Notes: generated by a model from the sequence alone, not told the origin. A stretch of DNA of 64,000 nucleotides from Paraspadella gotoi (GCA_051294375.1 CM119264.1:12588263-12652262); one strand, 5' to 3'; shown: positions 37,839 through 52,431, counted from the stretch's first letter. Translations and numbers: made by a program.

Positions 37839-40800
37839 GAGGACAGAGAGGAAACAGAGAGAGAGAGAGAGACAGACAGAGAGAAAGAGAGAGAGTGAGA
37901 GAGGCCTTACGATTGTAAAAACGAGAAAAATCAGATTACCACGACGAATCCGTTTATCCATTTTATTTCCGCGTCACAGATACACAAAGTAACAAAATCA
38001 ATACTCTTCTTCTTCTCTCTCTCTCTCTTCCTTCTCTCTCTCATACTTCTCTCTCTCTCCTCTCTCTCTCTCTGTCTCACTCTCCTCTTCATGCCGATCT
38101 ATTCGCGTTTTTTTTCAGTCGTTCTCATTCCTCTCTCTTTCTGTTGTAACTTCCCTCTAAACCGAAGCAGTCGGAGTAGAAGAAAAAAAAAGAGATGAGA
38201 GAAGAGAGAGAGAGACAGACTGAGAGAGAGAGAGAGAAGAGAGGAGAAGACGAGAGGGATTGAGAGAGAAGAGAGAGACGAGAGAGTGAGAGAGATCGAC
38301 GGCATTTCATTCCCAGACCATTTTTTATCTCCTTTTTTTCCTCTCTCCTTTTTTGTGCATATTCCGCTCTCCCTTTTTCCCCTGTTCCTTTCTTATTTAA
38401 TATTATTATGGTTATTAATGCAAAGGTCGACCAGGCGGTCTGGGCCCTCTTTCTTCTTTTTGTTCTTTTTTGTTGCGTATGAATATTCGGGCGAAAAAGA
38501 TCGGAGGCGAAAACGAAAAGAGGCGTGGGGGAACCATCCAATCGTCGTCGTGGTCGTCTTTATAGTCGTTCTCGTCATATTCATCATCGTCTTCGTCACC
38601 ACGATATTCGATATCATTGTTGTTGATTCCTAAGAAAGAGATCGAGAAAAAAAAAGAACAAAACGAGACGAGGGGGGAACTTCTTCAACGTTTTTTTTTT
38701 CAGTCGACCGTTGTCATTTGTGCATTGTCCTCGCTGCCGTCGTCACCGTTTGTCATTTGCGTTCGATAGACAAAAAAGGAGAGGCGAAGTTTTCCTTGCC
38801 TTTCCTTTCCACCATATTACCGTCAACTCCATCATCGCATTGACCCATATTGACCAACATCGACCCCTTCTTGACCCCAAACCGACCCTTCTCGAGCCCC
38901 ACTAATCCCAATACTTGACTCCCGATCATATTGTCCCATAAATTTCTGTTTTCATTCGCGAGCATTTTCTTGATTTTCCATTGTTTTCCTTCGATTGCCC
39001 CCCCGTTTCCTTTTTTGTTTCTGACCATTTCGGCGCGACGAATGATCCGAATGATAGCATTCCGTACTCGGAATCACGCCACCCTGCGTACGATTCATCA
39101 CAGACGGCACAAAAAACAAAAAAAAAAAAAAACAACTTTGTTTATAAACTTTTGTATTTTTTTCAGCCAGCTTCCCCCCCGCTCCACATAGCGTAGAGTG
39201 CGAGCACTCAGAGAACAAAAAATTTTTTTGGAATGATTCGAAACAATGGATATTTAGCATATGAGATTAGTAATCATTAATAGCTACAAAATAATATTTT
39301 GTTCCATATTATCTCCGGGAACAGAAAGTAAAATATAAATATATTTTGTAAGTACTATCCCTTATAAAATAGTTTAAATTTTAAAAGAATAATTTTTATT
39401 AAAACTTTTAATAAAAGATTCAGATTCTTTGCATTAAAAAGTGAATCAAAAAATATAAAAAATGTTATCAAAAATTCGTTGTCATTTTCAATTGTTTAAA
39501 ATAAGAAAAAGAAGAGTAAAAAGTTCCTATGACTTTTTTATATTCTCTGTGAAATAGAAACTTATATATTGTTAAAAGGTTTTTAGTCATTTTTGTGATC
39601 GGTAACACATTTAAAATATCATATAACATATTTTTATAAAAGTTTCCTTATTTTTTGGCACAGCGAATCCAAATCAGTTCTTAAAAGATTAAAAAAAATA
39701 TATTTTGAAATGTTTATGAGTTACTCATATTCAAGGATATTACTACATACAATAATTGAATTTTATTATCCTGTTATACTGTTATGCCTATACATAAAAT
39801 TTTATAAAGGGATGATTATTAAATTCAATTTGTATGATCCATATTTGGCCAGCAAAAAAAAATAATTGTTCAATCACTCCAATCTTTTTCATCAATCTCC
39901 AGCCCTATATTCCACATCCCTTTTACCCCCCTCCCTCCCATCTACGCGGATCCCTACGACAAATCCCCGCCACGATTCTCGCAAGTTCTCCCATCCTCGC
40001 TCGCCTGGCACGTTCTACAGATCTCGTCGTTCAAAACGCTCGTTCAACTATCTCCGACGCGGCCGAGTGCGTATGCACTACATACTATGGATGACTGTCA
40101 TTTCAGGCAGCTTAGGGACGTTTCTTCTGGAGTGTGTGTGGACGACCATAAGACGCCCTCAGTCACAAGAGGCTGTTTGTGGTGGGTCTGCGTGTGCGTC
40201 TCGGGTGCCCGAGCATGCGGAGGTGGGTTGTGTGTGCTCTGGGCGCTTTCACGATGGCGGGGCCGTTGCAGGGCGTGGAAGGTGTGATTCGCTTGATGTC
40301 TCTCGTAGTGTGCGGTGTCTCGAGGAGTTGCCCTGTCGTGTGTAAGTGTGATGGTGTAGACTGGGCGTGAGTGCCGCGCTATTATTTAACAGTTAGACTG
40401 AGCAGTTGGCGACGTGATGCCCGGTAGTGTTGACCTGGGCACTCTTCCGACAGCTGGTAGCTTGGGTTTGCGAAGTGACCACAGGTGAGACGTGTGGCGA
40501 GTTCATGCCGATCACATATCACGCTACTTACACCATGCCGGCCCGAATTCTTTTCTTACGCATTCCATCGCGTTCTTCCTCTCTCCGCTCCCCTCTCGGC
40601 CTTTCCGGCATCATCGTGCTCGTCCGGATCTCTCTCTCTCCGCGGTTTCGCCTCGCTCGCCTCGTGCTTCTTTGTGGGCGCTGGTCGCCACTGGCCTCGG
40701 TGGTGCCGACCCCGGATGGCTCTGGCCCCCTCTCTTATTTTTTGCTCAACTGCGCCATGCGTCTGCGCCGTCCGATTGAAAATAATCATTGCCTCTCTAC

Positions 40801-41730
40801 TCTAATCAGTTGAGAACTAATCCTGTCTACTTTCGATTATACTCCTGCGCCGGGATTTTTTGAACATTAATGATTGTCTATTTAGCGCCCTACTCATCAT
40901 GTTATGCTTTTCTTAGTATCTGCTACAATCATCTGGCTCTACTACGATCTCGTCATCTAACTCTAATCTTATCTATAATAACTTAATCTGTCCTCTCCTC
41001 TCGCTACATCTCTTCTTCTCTTCCTATCCTCTCTCACATGACGTTCCTTAGTCGCAAATTACGATTTGCTGTAAGAAGAGAATATCTACTTAGTTTCATA
41101 TAATAGATGTAGGTATCTAAAACTAACTCCTAGCTCTCATACTGACGTGGTCTCTCGATTTCATCTAAGTCCTACACTCTGGTCGCACATACTATGCGAG
41201 TCACATCTCGGCACACCGCCACAAGGAGCACACATTAGACGCGGGACGCGGACGGAACAGCGAAGCGCGCGCGGATCCGCGCGCGCGGNNNNNNNNNNNN
41301 NNNNNNNNNNNNNCCGCCACGATTCTCGCAAGTTCTCCATCCTCGCTCGCGGCGACGTCTACAGTCTCGTCGTCAAACGCGTCAACTTCTCCGACGCGGG
41401 TCCCTACAAATGCGTGACGAAGAACGCCCTCGTCACCAAGCTCGTCGTCGTCTCGGTCCCGAGATGCATGCCGAGGTCGCCGGCGCTTTACGAAGGTCAG
41501 GGGCGGTTGAGGGCTTCATTCAAGGCGGTCCAGGGTCGGTCGGGAAGAGATGGAGTTGGGGGTTGAGTCACCGTATTATTTTTAAAGAGAGCATGGCGAC
41601 GTGATGCCCGGGGTGTGAGGCATCTTCCGACAGCTGGAGCTGCAGTGATCACATATGTCACTGGCGAGTTCATGCCGACACAATCACGCTTAACCAGCGT
41701 GCCCGATTTTTTTTTCTTTATCTGCATCAG

Positions 41731-41766
<36 letters not shown>

Positions 41767-44700
41767 NNNNNNNNNNNNNNNNNNNNNNNNNNNNNNNNNN
41801 NNNNNNNNNNNNNNNNNNNNNNNNNNNNNNNNNNNNNNNNNNNNNNNNNNNNNNNNNNNNNNNNNNNNNNNNNNNNNNNNNNNNNNNNNNNNNNNNNNNN
41901 NNNNNNNNNNNNNNNNNNNNNNNNNNNNNNNNNNNNNNNNNNNNNNNNNNNNNNNNNNNNNNNNNNNNNNNNNNNNNNNNNNNNNNNNNNNNNNNNNNNN
42001 NNNNNNNNNNNNNNNNNNNNNNNNNNNNNNNNNNNTCCCTCTCTCTCTCTCTGTCTCTCTCTCTCTATCTTTCTCTCTCTCACTCTTTCTCTCCCCCCTC
42101 TTCCCCGCACACTGATCCTTACTTGAGTGCTTATTCTCATCGATTTTTGAGAAGGGAAAATTTTTTTTTTCTCTCAGTCTCTCTATTTTTCCTTCTATAT
42201 ATCTGTCTCCTTTTCTTTCTCTTATTCATTTCCTTTTTTTTTCTTTCGCTTTCCTTTCTTTCTCAAATCCTCCTCTTCTTTCGCCTTACCCCCCCCTCCC
42301 CCCTTCACTTCTCGTGTCCTCTCAGTCTAAGGGGTGGGGCGGCTAACAAACACCCATCCATCATTGGCGCTAATTACTCGCAAACAGGAAATCGCACTCC
42401 TCCACCATTATTGGTTGAGACACGCGATTCGCATGAGGTCGTTGCTCCTGGATGGAGATAAAACGGAGTTTTTTTCGAAAAGATTTTAGAGAATATTTTA
42501 AACGAAGAGTTTATATAATAAGTTTTTTTTAATATCAGAGCCTCCTTTTAAATCGTAGTTTGAGTCAACAAGATATAGTTTTCTTAGTTTATCATTCTTA
42601 CCCTCGAGGATTTGAATGCTGTGAGGCGAATCATCACAGAAAGGATTATTCATGAGGGAGATTAATAATTAAGAATGATCAGTCGTCGGTCTGCTTCGCA
42701 GCGGCGCTTGACTAAAGACGACGACGACGACGACGGCGGCGCCAAAGCGAGGCAATCGTGGGAGAAATACTTCTAGCTTTCCCCTATTTACTCAAGCGAG
42801 AGCGTTCGGACGGAGGAAAACATTATCTTGAGTAAATAACGTTTCACGGCCTTTTTCTCTCTATTATAACATAAGGAGGCAGTTCTGTTAATTTTTTTTT
42901 TAATTGAAATTGACAGAATTCCAATTGTAAAAGTGTTTATGGCAAAGAAAACCCATTGACGGATCAGATTAAAATAAAAACATTGAAGAACGGAGATGAA
43001 CGGAGATGAACGAAGACGACATACACTTTTTTTCTTTTTTTTTTAAATCTTTTTGAACATTAAATAATATGTTCGTTAACCGATTTTGTGGGACTGTATT
43101 TTTTTTCTTTATCACGTCGAGTTTCGTGCTCTTCGCCTATCTTAATTCCGCCAATTCTCTCTCTCTCTCNNNNNNNNNNNNNNNNNNNNNNNNNNNNNNN
43201 NNNNNNNNNNNNNNNNNNNNNNNNNNNNNNNNNNNNNNNNNNNNNNNNNNNNNNNNNNNNNNNNNNNNNNNNNNNNNNNNNNNNNNNNNNNNNNNNNNNN
43301 NNNNNNNNNNNNNNNNNNNNNNNNNNNNNNNNNNNNNNNNNNNNNNNNNNNNNNNNNNNNNNNNNNNNNNNNNNNNNNNNNNNNNNNNNNNNNNNNNNNN
43401 NNNNNNNNNNNNNNNNNNAAAAAAGGGGGGAAAGGAGAGCGGAGGAAGGAAGAAAGGAAGAAAAGAAGGAAGGAAGGAGGCAAGAAAGGAAGGAAGGAAG
43501 GAAGGAAGGAAGGAAGGAAGGAAAGAAGGAAAGAAGGAAGGAAGAAGAGCAAAGAAAGCGAGAAGAGTGGAGGAAAGAAGAAAATCTAAAGAAAATGTAG
43601 AAGAAAAGAAGAGAGGAAAAAGAAAAGAAACAGAAAATGATAGACAGCCTAGAAAGAAATAATAGAGGAAATTAAATCCATTTCGAAAGAGATTCGATAG
43701 AGCGCCGCGCGGTGCCGCGCGGTGCCAACCGGCGTCCAAGCGACGATCCATGGGTAAAAAGGCAAGTCGTTGGTGCGACGATAGGGCTAAATAAACAGCA
43801 ATATGGTGCGTTAATAATGGCATNNNNNNNNNNNNNNNNNNNNNNNNNNNNNNNNNNNNNNNNNNNNNNNNNNNNNNNNNNNNNNNNNNNNNNNNNNNNN
43901 NNNNNNNNNNNNNNNNNNNNNNNNNNNNNNNNNNNNNNNNNNNNNNNNNNNNNNNNNNNNNNNNNNNNNNNNNNNNNNNNNNNNNNNNNNNNNNNNNNNN
44001 NNNNNNNNNNNNNNNNNNNNNNNNNNNNNNNNNNNNNNNNNNNNNNNNNNNNNNNNNNNNNNNNNNNNNNNNNNNNNNNNNNNNNNNNNNNNNNNNNNNN
44101 NNNNNNNNNNNNNNNNNNNNNNNNNNNNNNNNNNNNNNNNNNNNNNNNNNNNNNNNNNNNNNNNNNNNNNNNNNNNNNNNNNNNNNNNNNNNNNNNNNNN
44201 NNNNNNNNNNNNNNNNNNNNNNNNNNNNNNNNNNNNNNNNNNNNNNNNNNNNNNNNNNNNNNNNNNNNNNNNNNNNNNNNNNNNNNNNNNNNNNNNNNNN
44301 NNNNNNNNNNNNNNNNNNNNNNNNNNNNNNNNNNNNNNNNNNNNNNNNNNNNNAGAGAGAGTAAGGCGAGCAGTAGGGTAGTTAAATCATTATTTTTTTT
44401 CCAAGATTTACAATTAAAGCGTGGTTTGAACTGAGCACAATTTTCTCCGTCGCTTATTTCATCGTTTTTTTTATCGCGTCTTTCCAACCAGTTTTTCTCT
44501 TCAGTCATTACTTCCACTTTTCAAACATTGTTCGACGCTTTCTCAACTTGTCAACTTCTCAGCTGCATCTCAGCTTTTTAGCTTTTTCAACTTCTCCGAT
44601 TCTCAGCTTCTAAAATTTTCAACTCTTCAACTTTTCAACTTCTCAAATTCTCAAATTCTCTTAAATTCTAAACTTCTCAACCTCTAAACTTCTAGACTTC

Positions 44701-47700
44701 TAAACTTCTAAACTTCTTTGCTACTCAGTTTCTCCACTTCCCTCGGAACTCGTATGGCATAAGGCATAAGATAAGATATTGGGGATTTAGCCATGCACTA
44801 ACCTGACTTAAAAAAAAAAAGTTTCCTCTCTCACACGTAACTTCTCTGAGCTACTCCCTCCGATGCCCCAAAAAATGAAAGAACAACCTGGAGGCAGAAA
44901 ATGGTCAGTCGTTTCTTGCCCTCTGCCATCGACTTTGGCTGCAAACACCTTTTTCATCAAAACTGACTTTCATTACATATGTTCGAGTTTTCCACTAATC
45001 ATCGGCTCTCAAAGAGGGAAGACCGATAATCTTCTGTAATTGACTTTCGAACCCAATTTACGACCTTGAACATGATCATCATCATCATCATCATCATTTA
45101 CGTATCTTCATTATTATCAATGTCCTCAGCTTATCTTTTTTCATGAAGTTCCTGATAACTGTGATTTATATATTTATATATGTGTAGGAAAATTTCCTAA
45201 CCACTGTTTAAAATCTGAAGCCAGAATAAAACAAATAACGTAAGCAAATCGAGAAGTGGCAACTGTTTTTAACTTTGTTATCGCGTTCACTATATTTCAT
45301 CGCATATTATATTGTTTTCTAATCAAAGTGCGTCTTATTTCATATTTACTTTTTCCGCCATTTTTTGTTCGCCTACTTTTCATTTCCCATTTCCTCTTTC
45401 CAATTTCCCAATGTGCTCGGGTTTTTCTCAGACGCCAGTAAATCATTTTTTCGCGCGATTTCAAATTAAGTCGACATTTTTTGCCGAAAAATCTCGGCTG
45501 CGTTTGATTCCTTTTTAATTCGTTTGAGCCTTGAGGGACCGGCGTCGTCGTTTTCGTCGTCATTTTCGTCGTCGTCCTTTTCTTTCTCGTTCGCTTTTTT
45601 TTCCTTTTTTTATTGCTGTTTCCTTCTTATACAGTCGTTTAGTTAAATGCTTATTTGAGCGTCTGCTGTTAAATACTTTTTTTTTCTTTCCCCAATTTCT
45701 TTTGTTCTCTTTTTATTTCTTCTCAGGAAAGCAAATCTCGGATGAGCTTCTTTTCTTTTCCCTGATTACTTTTTTTTTTCTTTATGCCAGATTAAGTTTT
45801 CGCCGAATCCCGTTTTTCTTTCTTTTTTTTTCTCTCTCTTTTTTCTTCCGTAAGCTAATTTTCCTTTTATTTGTTTCAAAAAGGCTTTTCCCGCCATTGT
45901 CTGAGATTTAAATTCAACTTTGGCCGGAAATGAGAACTCAGATTCGCCCCGGGAGAGGTGCGAAGTGGCGCGTCTTTGTGATGGATTCGTTAGTCGTCCG
46001 CCGAGTGAGCCGATCGATTCCCGCGAATTGGGGGTTGGTGACTGGTCTTATCTATCTTTATTGTTGGGCTTTTCCGATCAAGTTTTTATTTTTTTAAATC
46101 TTTATTTTATCCTTTCTTTCCTTCCTCCCTTCTCCTTCCCCACTATTTCCCTTCTCCTCCGCCCATCTCTCCCATCTCCCCCCCCCTATTTCCCTTCTCC
46201 TCCCCCCCACAAAATCACAGGATTGGCGGTGACGTTCTCTTGTGAAGCGACGAGCGAAGGCGGACGAAAGCCTTCGATCACTTGGGTTCTGAGCGGAAGC
46301 GTCATCAAGTCCACTCTGTCTCACGTCGGGAATCGGACGGTGAACATCGTCACTCTCATCCCGATGGCCGCCGACCACGGAAGTTCGCTGCAGGTATTTT
46401 ATTTTCTCAACCATGAGTTTCGATTTTTAGTAAAAACATGATTGTATCTTTTCCTTTCTTTTCGTTGTTATGTGAGATTTGGTTACAGAGTAGCAGAGAA
46501 TTTATTTGCATTAAACAACGAGTTTTTCATAATTATTTGGACATGTTTCGGTCACAATCCCAAATTTGTCAAATGCGCTGACGAAGGTCCGAATCAAGGA
46601 CCGAGACATGTCCAAATAATTATGAAAAACTCGTTGTTTAATGCAAATAAATTCTCACATATGTATCATGCTCGAAGAATGGGAAAAAAATGCAGATACA
46701 CCCCGGTGAGCATTATTATTAATAAATTAACACTTATTTAGTGCTACAAAATAAAAATTTACGACGATCAGAAGTCTGATTAATTTTTTTTTTTTTTTTT
46801 GGGTTAAATTTCTTAATTGTAAATTATTATCCTTTCATTTCATTGATTACTAATTCCACCTCCAGTGCATCGTGACCCACCCCGACCACTATAACGCCTC
46901 CACGCCCCTCGCCCAATGCGGCTACGACCACTTGGACATTCGCTACGGTCCGCGACTCAATTGCCCGCGCTATCAGAGCGTTTTCAAGGTGAGGCGCTCA
47001 CTCTTCTTGTTATTCTTGTTTTTGTTGGCCTTCGACGACTCTCCCCAGAGCTTCGAGTAAATTACTTGCAAATTGCGACGGGTTTTCTTTATTGTATTCA
47101 GGTTGTTAGTTTTTTTCTTTCTTGTTTCGTTTCATTGTTTCTTGGTTCGACTAATTGGTTAGATATTAACCGACGACTTCTTATTGTTTATGCGTTTATT
47201 TTTTTCTTTCTTTATTTATTTTGACTTATAAGTCAATCTTTAACTGACGTATATTTATCCAAAAATAAATTCAAATACTACAGTCGAATTTAACTCCGAA
47301 CAGAGATTTTTACGGTCAACAACAACAACAACAGCGACAACAACAAAAGCAACGAACGATCTCCGCTTCCTACATTCGTTGCCTCACGGAGATGATAAAA
47401 AGAAAGGGGGGGCGTGGAGGCGGTTGTCAATGGCTTCTTCCAGAAGTGTCTCTGGGCTTTGCCGGCCGTCTCTCTTAATGCCGCGACAGTTTGGGGGCAC
47501 GAGCGGCGGAGAGCGGATGGAGAGAGAAAGAGAGGAAAGAAACCGGGGGCGTCGGAAGGCGGCGGCGGCGGCCGGCGGCGGCGGCGCGGCGGCGGCGGGG
47601 CGGCGGCGGCGGGCGGCGCGCCGGGCGGGGCGGGGGGCGGGGATGGGGGCGGTCAGGACGATGTGTCAGGTGGTCCTGGTCTGTTTGCGTCAATTAGGCG

Positions 47701-50031
47701 GAGTTGCGGTTGTTTGGCGGCGAGTTTTTAGAAATTTCAATGGTTCCCCTCTCTCTCATCTCTTCTCCTCTCTCTCCTCATCTCTCTCTCTCTCTCTCTC
47801 TCTCCTATCTCTCTCTCTTCTCTCTCTCCTCTCTCTCTCACCTCTCTCTTCTTTTGTGTTGATCGTCTTTAGTGGAAACGCAGGAACAGTCGAAGCGATT
47901 GTTAAACAACGTTTTACAAGAAGATGTTCGCTGCCCTATCGGCCGTATAAGTTACGATCGAAGCGTCAAGACGTCGCGTATCGTTACATCTCTTCTAAAC
48001 TGAGTTATCACATTTGGTTCTTTTAGTTGGCATCATCGTGTTGTCTCTATCGGATCGTTGCGTTTGAGTGAGAAGAAAAGAAAATGTGATGTTTTAATTG
48101 GTTTGCAACAAAATTTGTCGACGAACGTTTAATAAAAAGATTACGACGACTGTGAAAAACGTCGCCTAGAAACTTTGAAGGATCGGAAAGAAATGGCGAG
48201 AATTGAAAATGCAATGAGAAGAGACTCAGCTGAATCTAAGGTGAGATGGGAAAGGGGGGGCGGGAGATGGAGGGGAGGTGAGACGCATTGACTCTTCTTT
48301 CACTCTTCTCTTCTTTTCTCTTCCTCTTTCCTAACAAAAATTTCGAAAAGCGAGGGTTATTAAAAAAAAAAAACCTTAAACGAAATTCTAATTAGATATA
48401 AATATTTCCTTTTTTTTTTAAAGGAAACAAAAAAAAAAAGTCTTTTTAATTAATTTTAAAAGAAGATGATAATTTCGAGTCTCTCTCTCTTTCCTACTTT
48501 CAAAATATTCGTTCTACTTTCGAGTTTGTTTACCAAAACAAGTCAAAGCGAAAATTAAAATTTGAAAAACACTTTTTTAGTCGCGACGCGAACCGAGCTA
48601 ACGTCAGCGCCGCTCATTCGACCTCTTTCGAAGCAACCACCCTAAGACGCCAAACGTACTTACCCTCAGTAGAAAATAAGGGTTATAACTTTGAAAACTC
48701 ACCCGAAGAGAAACGAAGAAGCAAAGATCACTGAAACACGCCCACAACATATTTTAACTTTAAATTTAAAACCTTACATTCCAATCCTCAAGCTATTTTT
48801 TTTTTAATTTAACGAACCACCTTAAAGCTAACTCTCCTACTCCGTCCCTTCCCTCTCCCCTGTGGTTGCCTCTGAATAATTTCTTTTTTTCCTCCCCATA
48901 TATCCATCATGAAAAAGGTTCACCTAAACAACAGTAAACAACATTCCATGGGAGCCCAGAATGACAACTTATTCCAAAGTTCGTTCTGTCCTTGCGCTCG
49001 TCTGTTCGTTCTGTTGTTTGTTCGTACGTTCGTATATCCGTTAGTTTTTTTTTATTCGTTAGTTTGTTCATTCAAACGTTTCTTCTATTTTTCGATCTGT
49101 CGTTCGTTCGTTTTATCGTTCTTTCATTTGTTCGTTCCTTCGTTCGATGGTAGCTATTCTTAGTTTGTTTATACATTCATTTGATTGATTGATTTTTAGC
49201 GGTATTTTGTCTTTGTTTACATCCTTGCCACCTGTATATCCCTTTTTGCTGCGCCTCAACAATATTGAAATAATAGAAAGAAAACTAGAGAGAAAAAAAA
49301 ACGAGTGAGCCTAAAAAGAGAGACAACCTTTTAGTCGAAGAAAGAAAAAACAACCAAAAACAAAAAAGAAGAAACGTTAACGTGGCCAAAGATTGAATCG
49401 GCAACAGGAGGCAAAACAAAATAAAAAACCTTACCTTTTCAGCGTCGGTCGGTCGCGTCTCGAACCTTACCTTCTTTGCGGTCGAACGGTTTTGAAAAGA
49501 TTCGGCGCGAGATTTCTTGAGGGGGACGTAAACAAGGAAAAGGTTGCGGCGGCGGGGAAGGGGAGACGGTTTTGACTCGCGCGCTTAGTCAGTTGCGACG
49601 CTCGCACGTGCGGCTTTAAAGTTGCTTCGCACGAAATAACAAAATGCGCTGTTCTTACAGGTTTATCTTCGCAATTCCACTTTCTGACTTACGGTTATCC
49701 TGTTGTTGCATTAATTCATAGGTGATTCTGTAGATTCTTGTTTTATGACCGCGGCTTGTTAATTATTTGGTTTGTATAATGTTGTTTCTTGGCGAATGCT
49801 CGCATGAAAATAACAACAAATGAGTTGATCTCGATATGAATATGAATGAGACTCGTTCTCTTTTTTCTTATATAATCTCTTCAGCATTTTCCTTTTTCCC
49901 CATTTTATCTTTTTCTCTTTTCTTCTTTCTTCTTGTCTTCTCTCGCTCGCTCTCTTCCTCGTTTTCCCCTGTTATCTTTCCTTCTCTTACTTCTTTTCCC
50001 ATCTAATATCTCCTCCTCTCTTCTCTCTCTC

Positions 50032-50097
<66 letters not shown>

Positions 50098-50417
50098 TCC
50101 TCTCTATTCAGGTCGTTTCTCTATTCAGGTCGTTCCTCTTCGCATCTTTTCTTCCCTCTTCATTGCCATAAAACTGAGCCGCTATGGGTTAAAGAATAGC
50201 TTCTCTCTCTCTCTTTTTCTCTCTCCTCTTCCACTCCTCTCCTCTCTGCTCCTCTCTCTCCTCTCACTCACTCACTCACTCTCTCTCTCTCTCTCTCCTC
50301 TTCTCTCTCTCTCTCTCTCTGCTCTCTCTCCCTCTCTCTCTCTCTCCACTCAAATCTCTCTCTCTCTCTCTCTCTCCCTCTCTCTCCCCTCCTCTCTTCT
50401 CTCTTCTCTTTCCTCTT

Positions 50418-50450
<33 letters not shown>

Positions 50451-50702
50451 ACTCCTCTTTCCCTTCCCTACGCCCCCATTTCGTAAAAACGGTGGATGTT
50501 GTTTAAAGGATAGCTCTAGTTTTTTTTTTTGCTCCAAACCTCAAAAAAAATAAAAAAATCTTTTGAGTCAGTTTACATTCCTCGTTTTTATCTCGACTCC
50601 GACTTCGACCTTTTCGTATCCATAACCTTTCTTTCATTTCCCTGGCCTGCTTCCCTACTCACCTTTTTTTCTCTTCTCTCTCTTCTCTCTCTCTCTCTTA
50701 TC

Positions 50703-50771
<69 letters not shown>

Positions 50772-52263
50772 TGTGTGTCCCTCTTTCTCACTTTCATTAT
50801 TCTGGCTAGCGAGAAATGACGTTTTTAAAACGCTTTATTGGACTGCTTTTTTTCATCTTTTTTTTCGTAAATGTGATCGGGATGACTTAAATTCGAAACG
50901 GCACATTTTTTTTAAATTCATTGAACATAATAATATTAAATAGGTCGTCCTTTTGTTTCTTCGTCATCAGGACGACGACGACGGCGCCATCTTTATGGGA
51001 CTCTCGTCGGAAAGAATCGAGAAAAAACCAGCCGGTGAGTTCTTGTACATGACGACGGACAATAATTGAAACATTTCAGAATTTGTATTTAGAACGAATT
51101 GAAATGGTTTTGAGGGTTATGTACAGCTAGGCACGCTTAGAGCATCGAGGTGCAGTTAAAAAGAAAAACACGCAATGAGGAAAAAAAAATTTAAAGAAAG
51201 AGATTCCAGTCGAGATGTACAGTAGAGAGCGGATTTTAAAGAGTCTCAAGGGGACGATACAGCGAGGCTCAGTTATAAAGAGGCCTCGGGGAAAATAAAT
51301 GAAAAAAAAAACGCGAGCGTCAATTTTAATGAGCGGAGGCCATTTTAAGTCCGTACTGTAAGTTTGAAAATATTAAAACGACGTATGCGCAGTATTTTCG
51401 ACGACGCTCCTTGTTGCAGTTTGCTTTAAACTTGTTGAGGTTCAAGTCTTTAATTCTAGTCGGAATAGTTCTATAAATTTATGAACCTAAAATCTCGCGA
51501 ATGAAATATCTTACGATTATAAAAATAGATTCATCTGAAAGCTCTTGAAAAATACTTTACAATGCATACCCAGTTTTACATGTTTAGCTTAAATACAGTT
51601 GTACATACATTTTTTTTACATTTTTTTCACTAAAAAATTACATTTTTTAAAATCGATCTAAGGTTCATACGCGCTATAATTTGATAGCTAACACTTTCCC
51701 GTCTCCACACCCTCCCCAACCCAAACACCCGCCCCTCGTCTCACGACAGCCGCTTCCACTGGCTACCAAGTCTATTGCGACATCATCAGCAATCCACGGA
51801 TTCCGCTGCGCAACATTTCATGGGTCTTTCATTTGGGTCGAAACGCCAGCCTCGAACTGCCCAACGTTATGCTGAAGGTGAGATGGCTCGGGGGATAAAA
51901 TTAAAAAGGCAGATTAACTTAACTTAACCTCATAGCTTTATTTATAGTCATTCTTTTCAATGATAATCCGTTTCAATTTAATCAACTGGTACAGACGAAC
52001 AGCGAATAGCTATCAACTTATCATTAAACCATTTATTGGTTAGGTTTTTGTCCCCTTTTCAGTAAAAATCCCTGAAAAGCCATCCTCGTAGTCTCTATTT
52101 AAAAAAAAGAATTAGTCATCCGCGTTACAGATTTAAAACTGATTCATAATGTTTCAAAATCATTAAAACGTCATCCGAACGTCATCCCGGCCGAAGCCCA
52201 ACGACGGAGTAATGAGAAACACTTTTAAAAAGACATTCGGTGTCGGTCTGAGTGCTTCGCGAA

Positions 52264-52314
<51 letters not shown>

Positions 52315-52431
52315 GCTGATTCTCCTTTCCCTCAAGGACACGAACATCCCTCACGGCGTTCGGGCGACGTTGAACATCAACCCGGAGATGCTTTCCACGC
52401 GAGACCCGCTCCAGCGAATCACGCTTCAGGT

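Noticed and set aside
43069-44517. Several long frames running through N blocks in intron 3
   Set aside because: They are open only because the N bases are unread; the sequenced parts are GA- or CT-repeat translations.
48183-48240. Possible extra exon in intron 5 ending at AATCTAAG then GTGAGA
   Set aside because: Good donor but no acceptor. Exons 5 and 6 already join in phase, so it is not needed.
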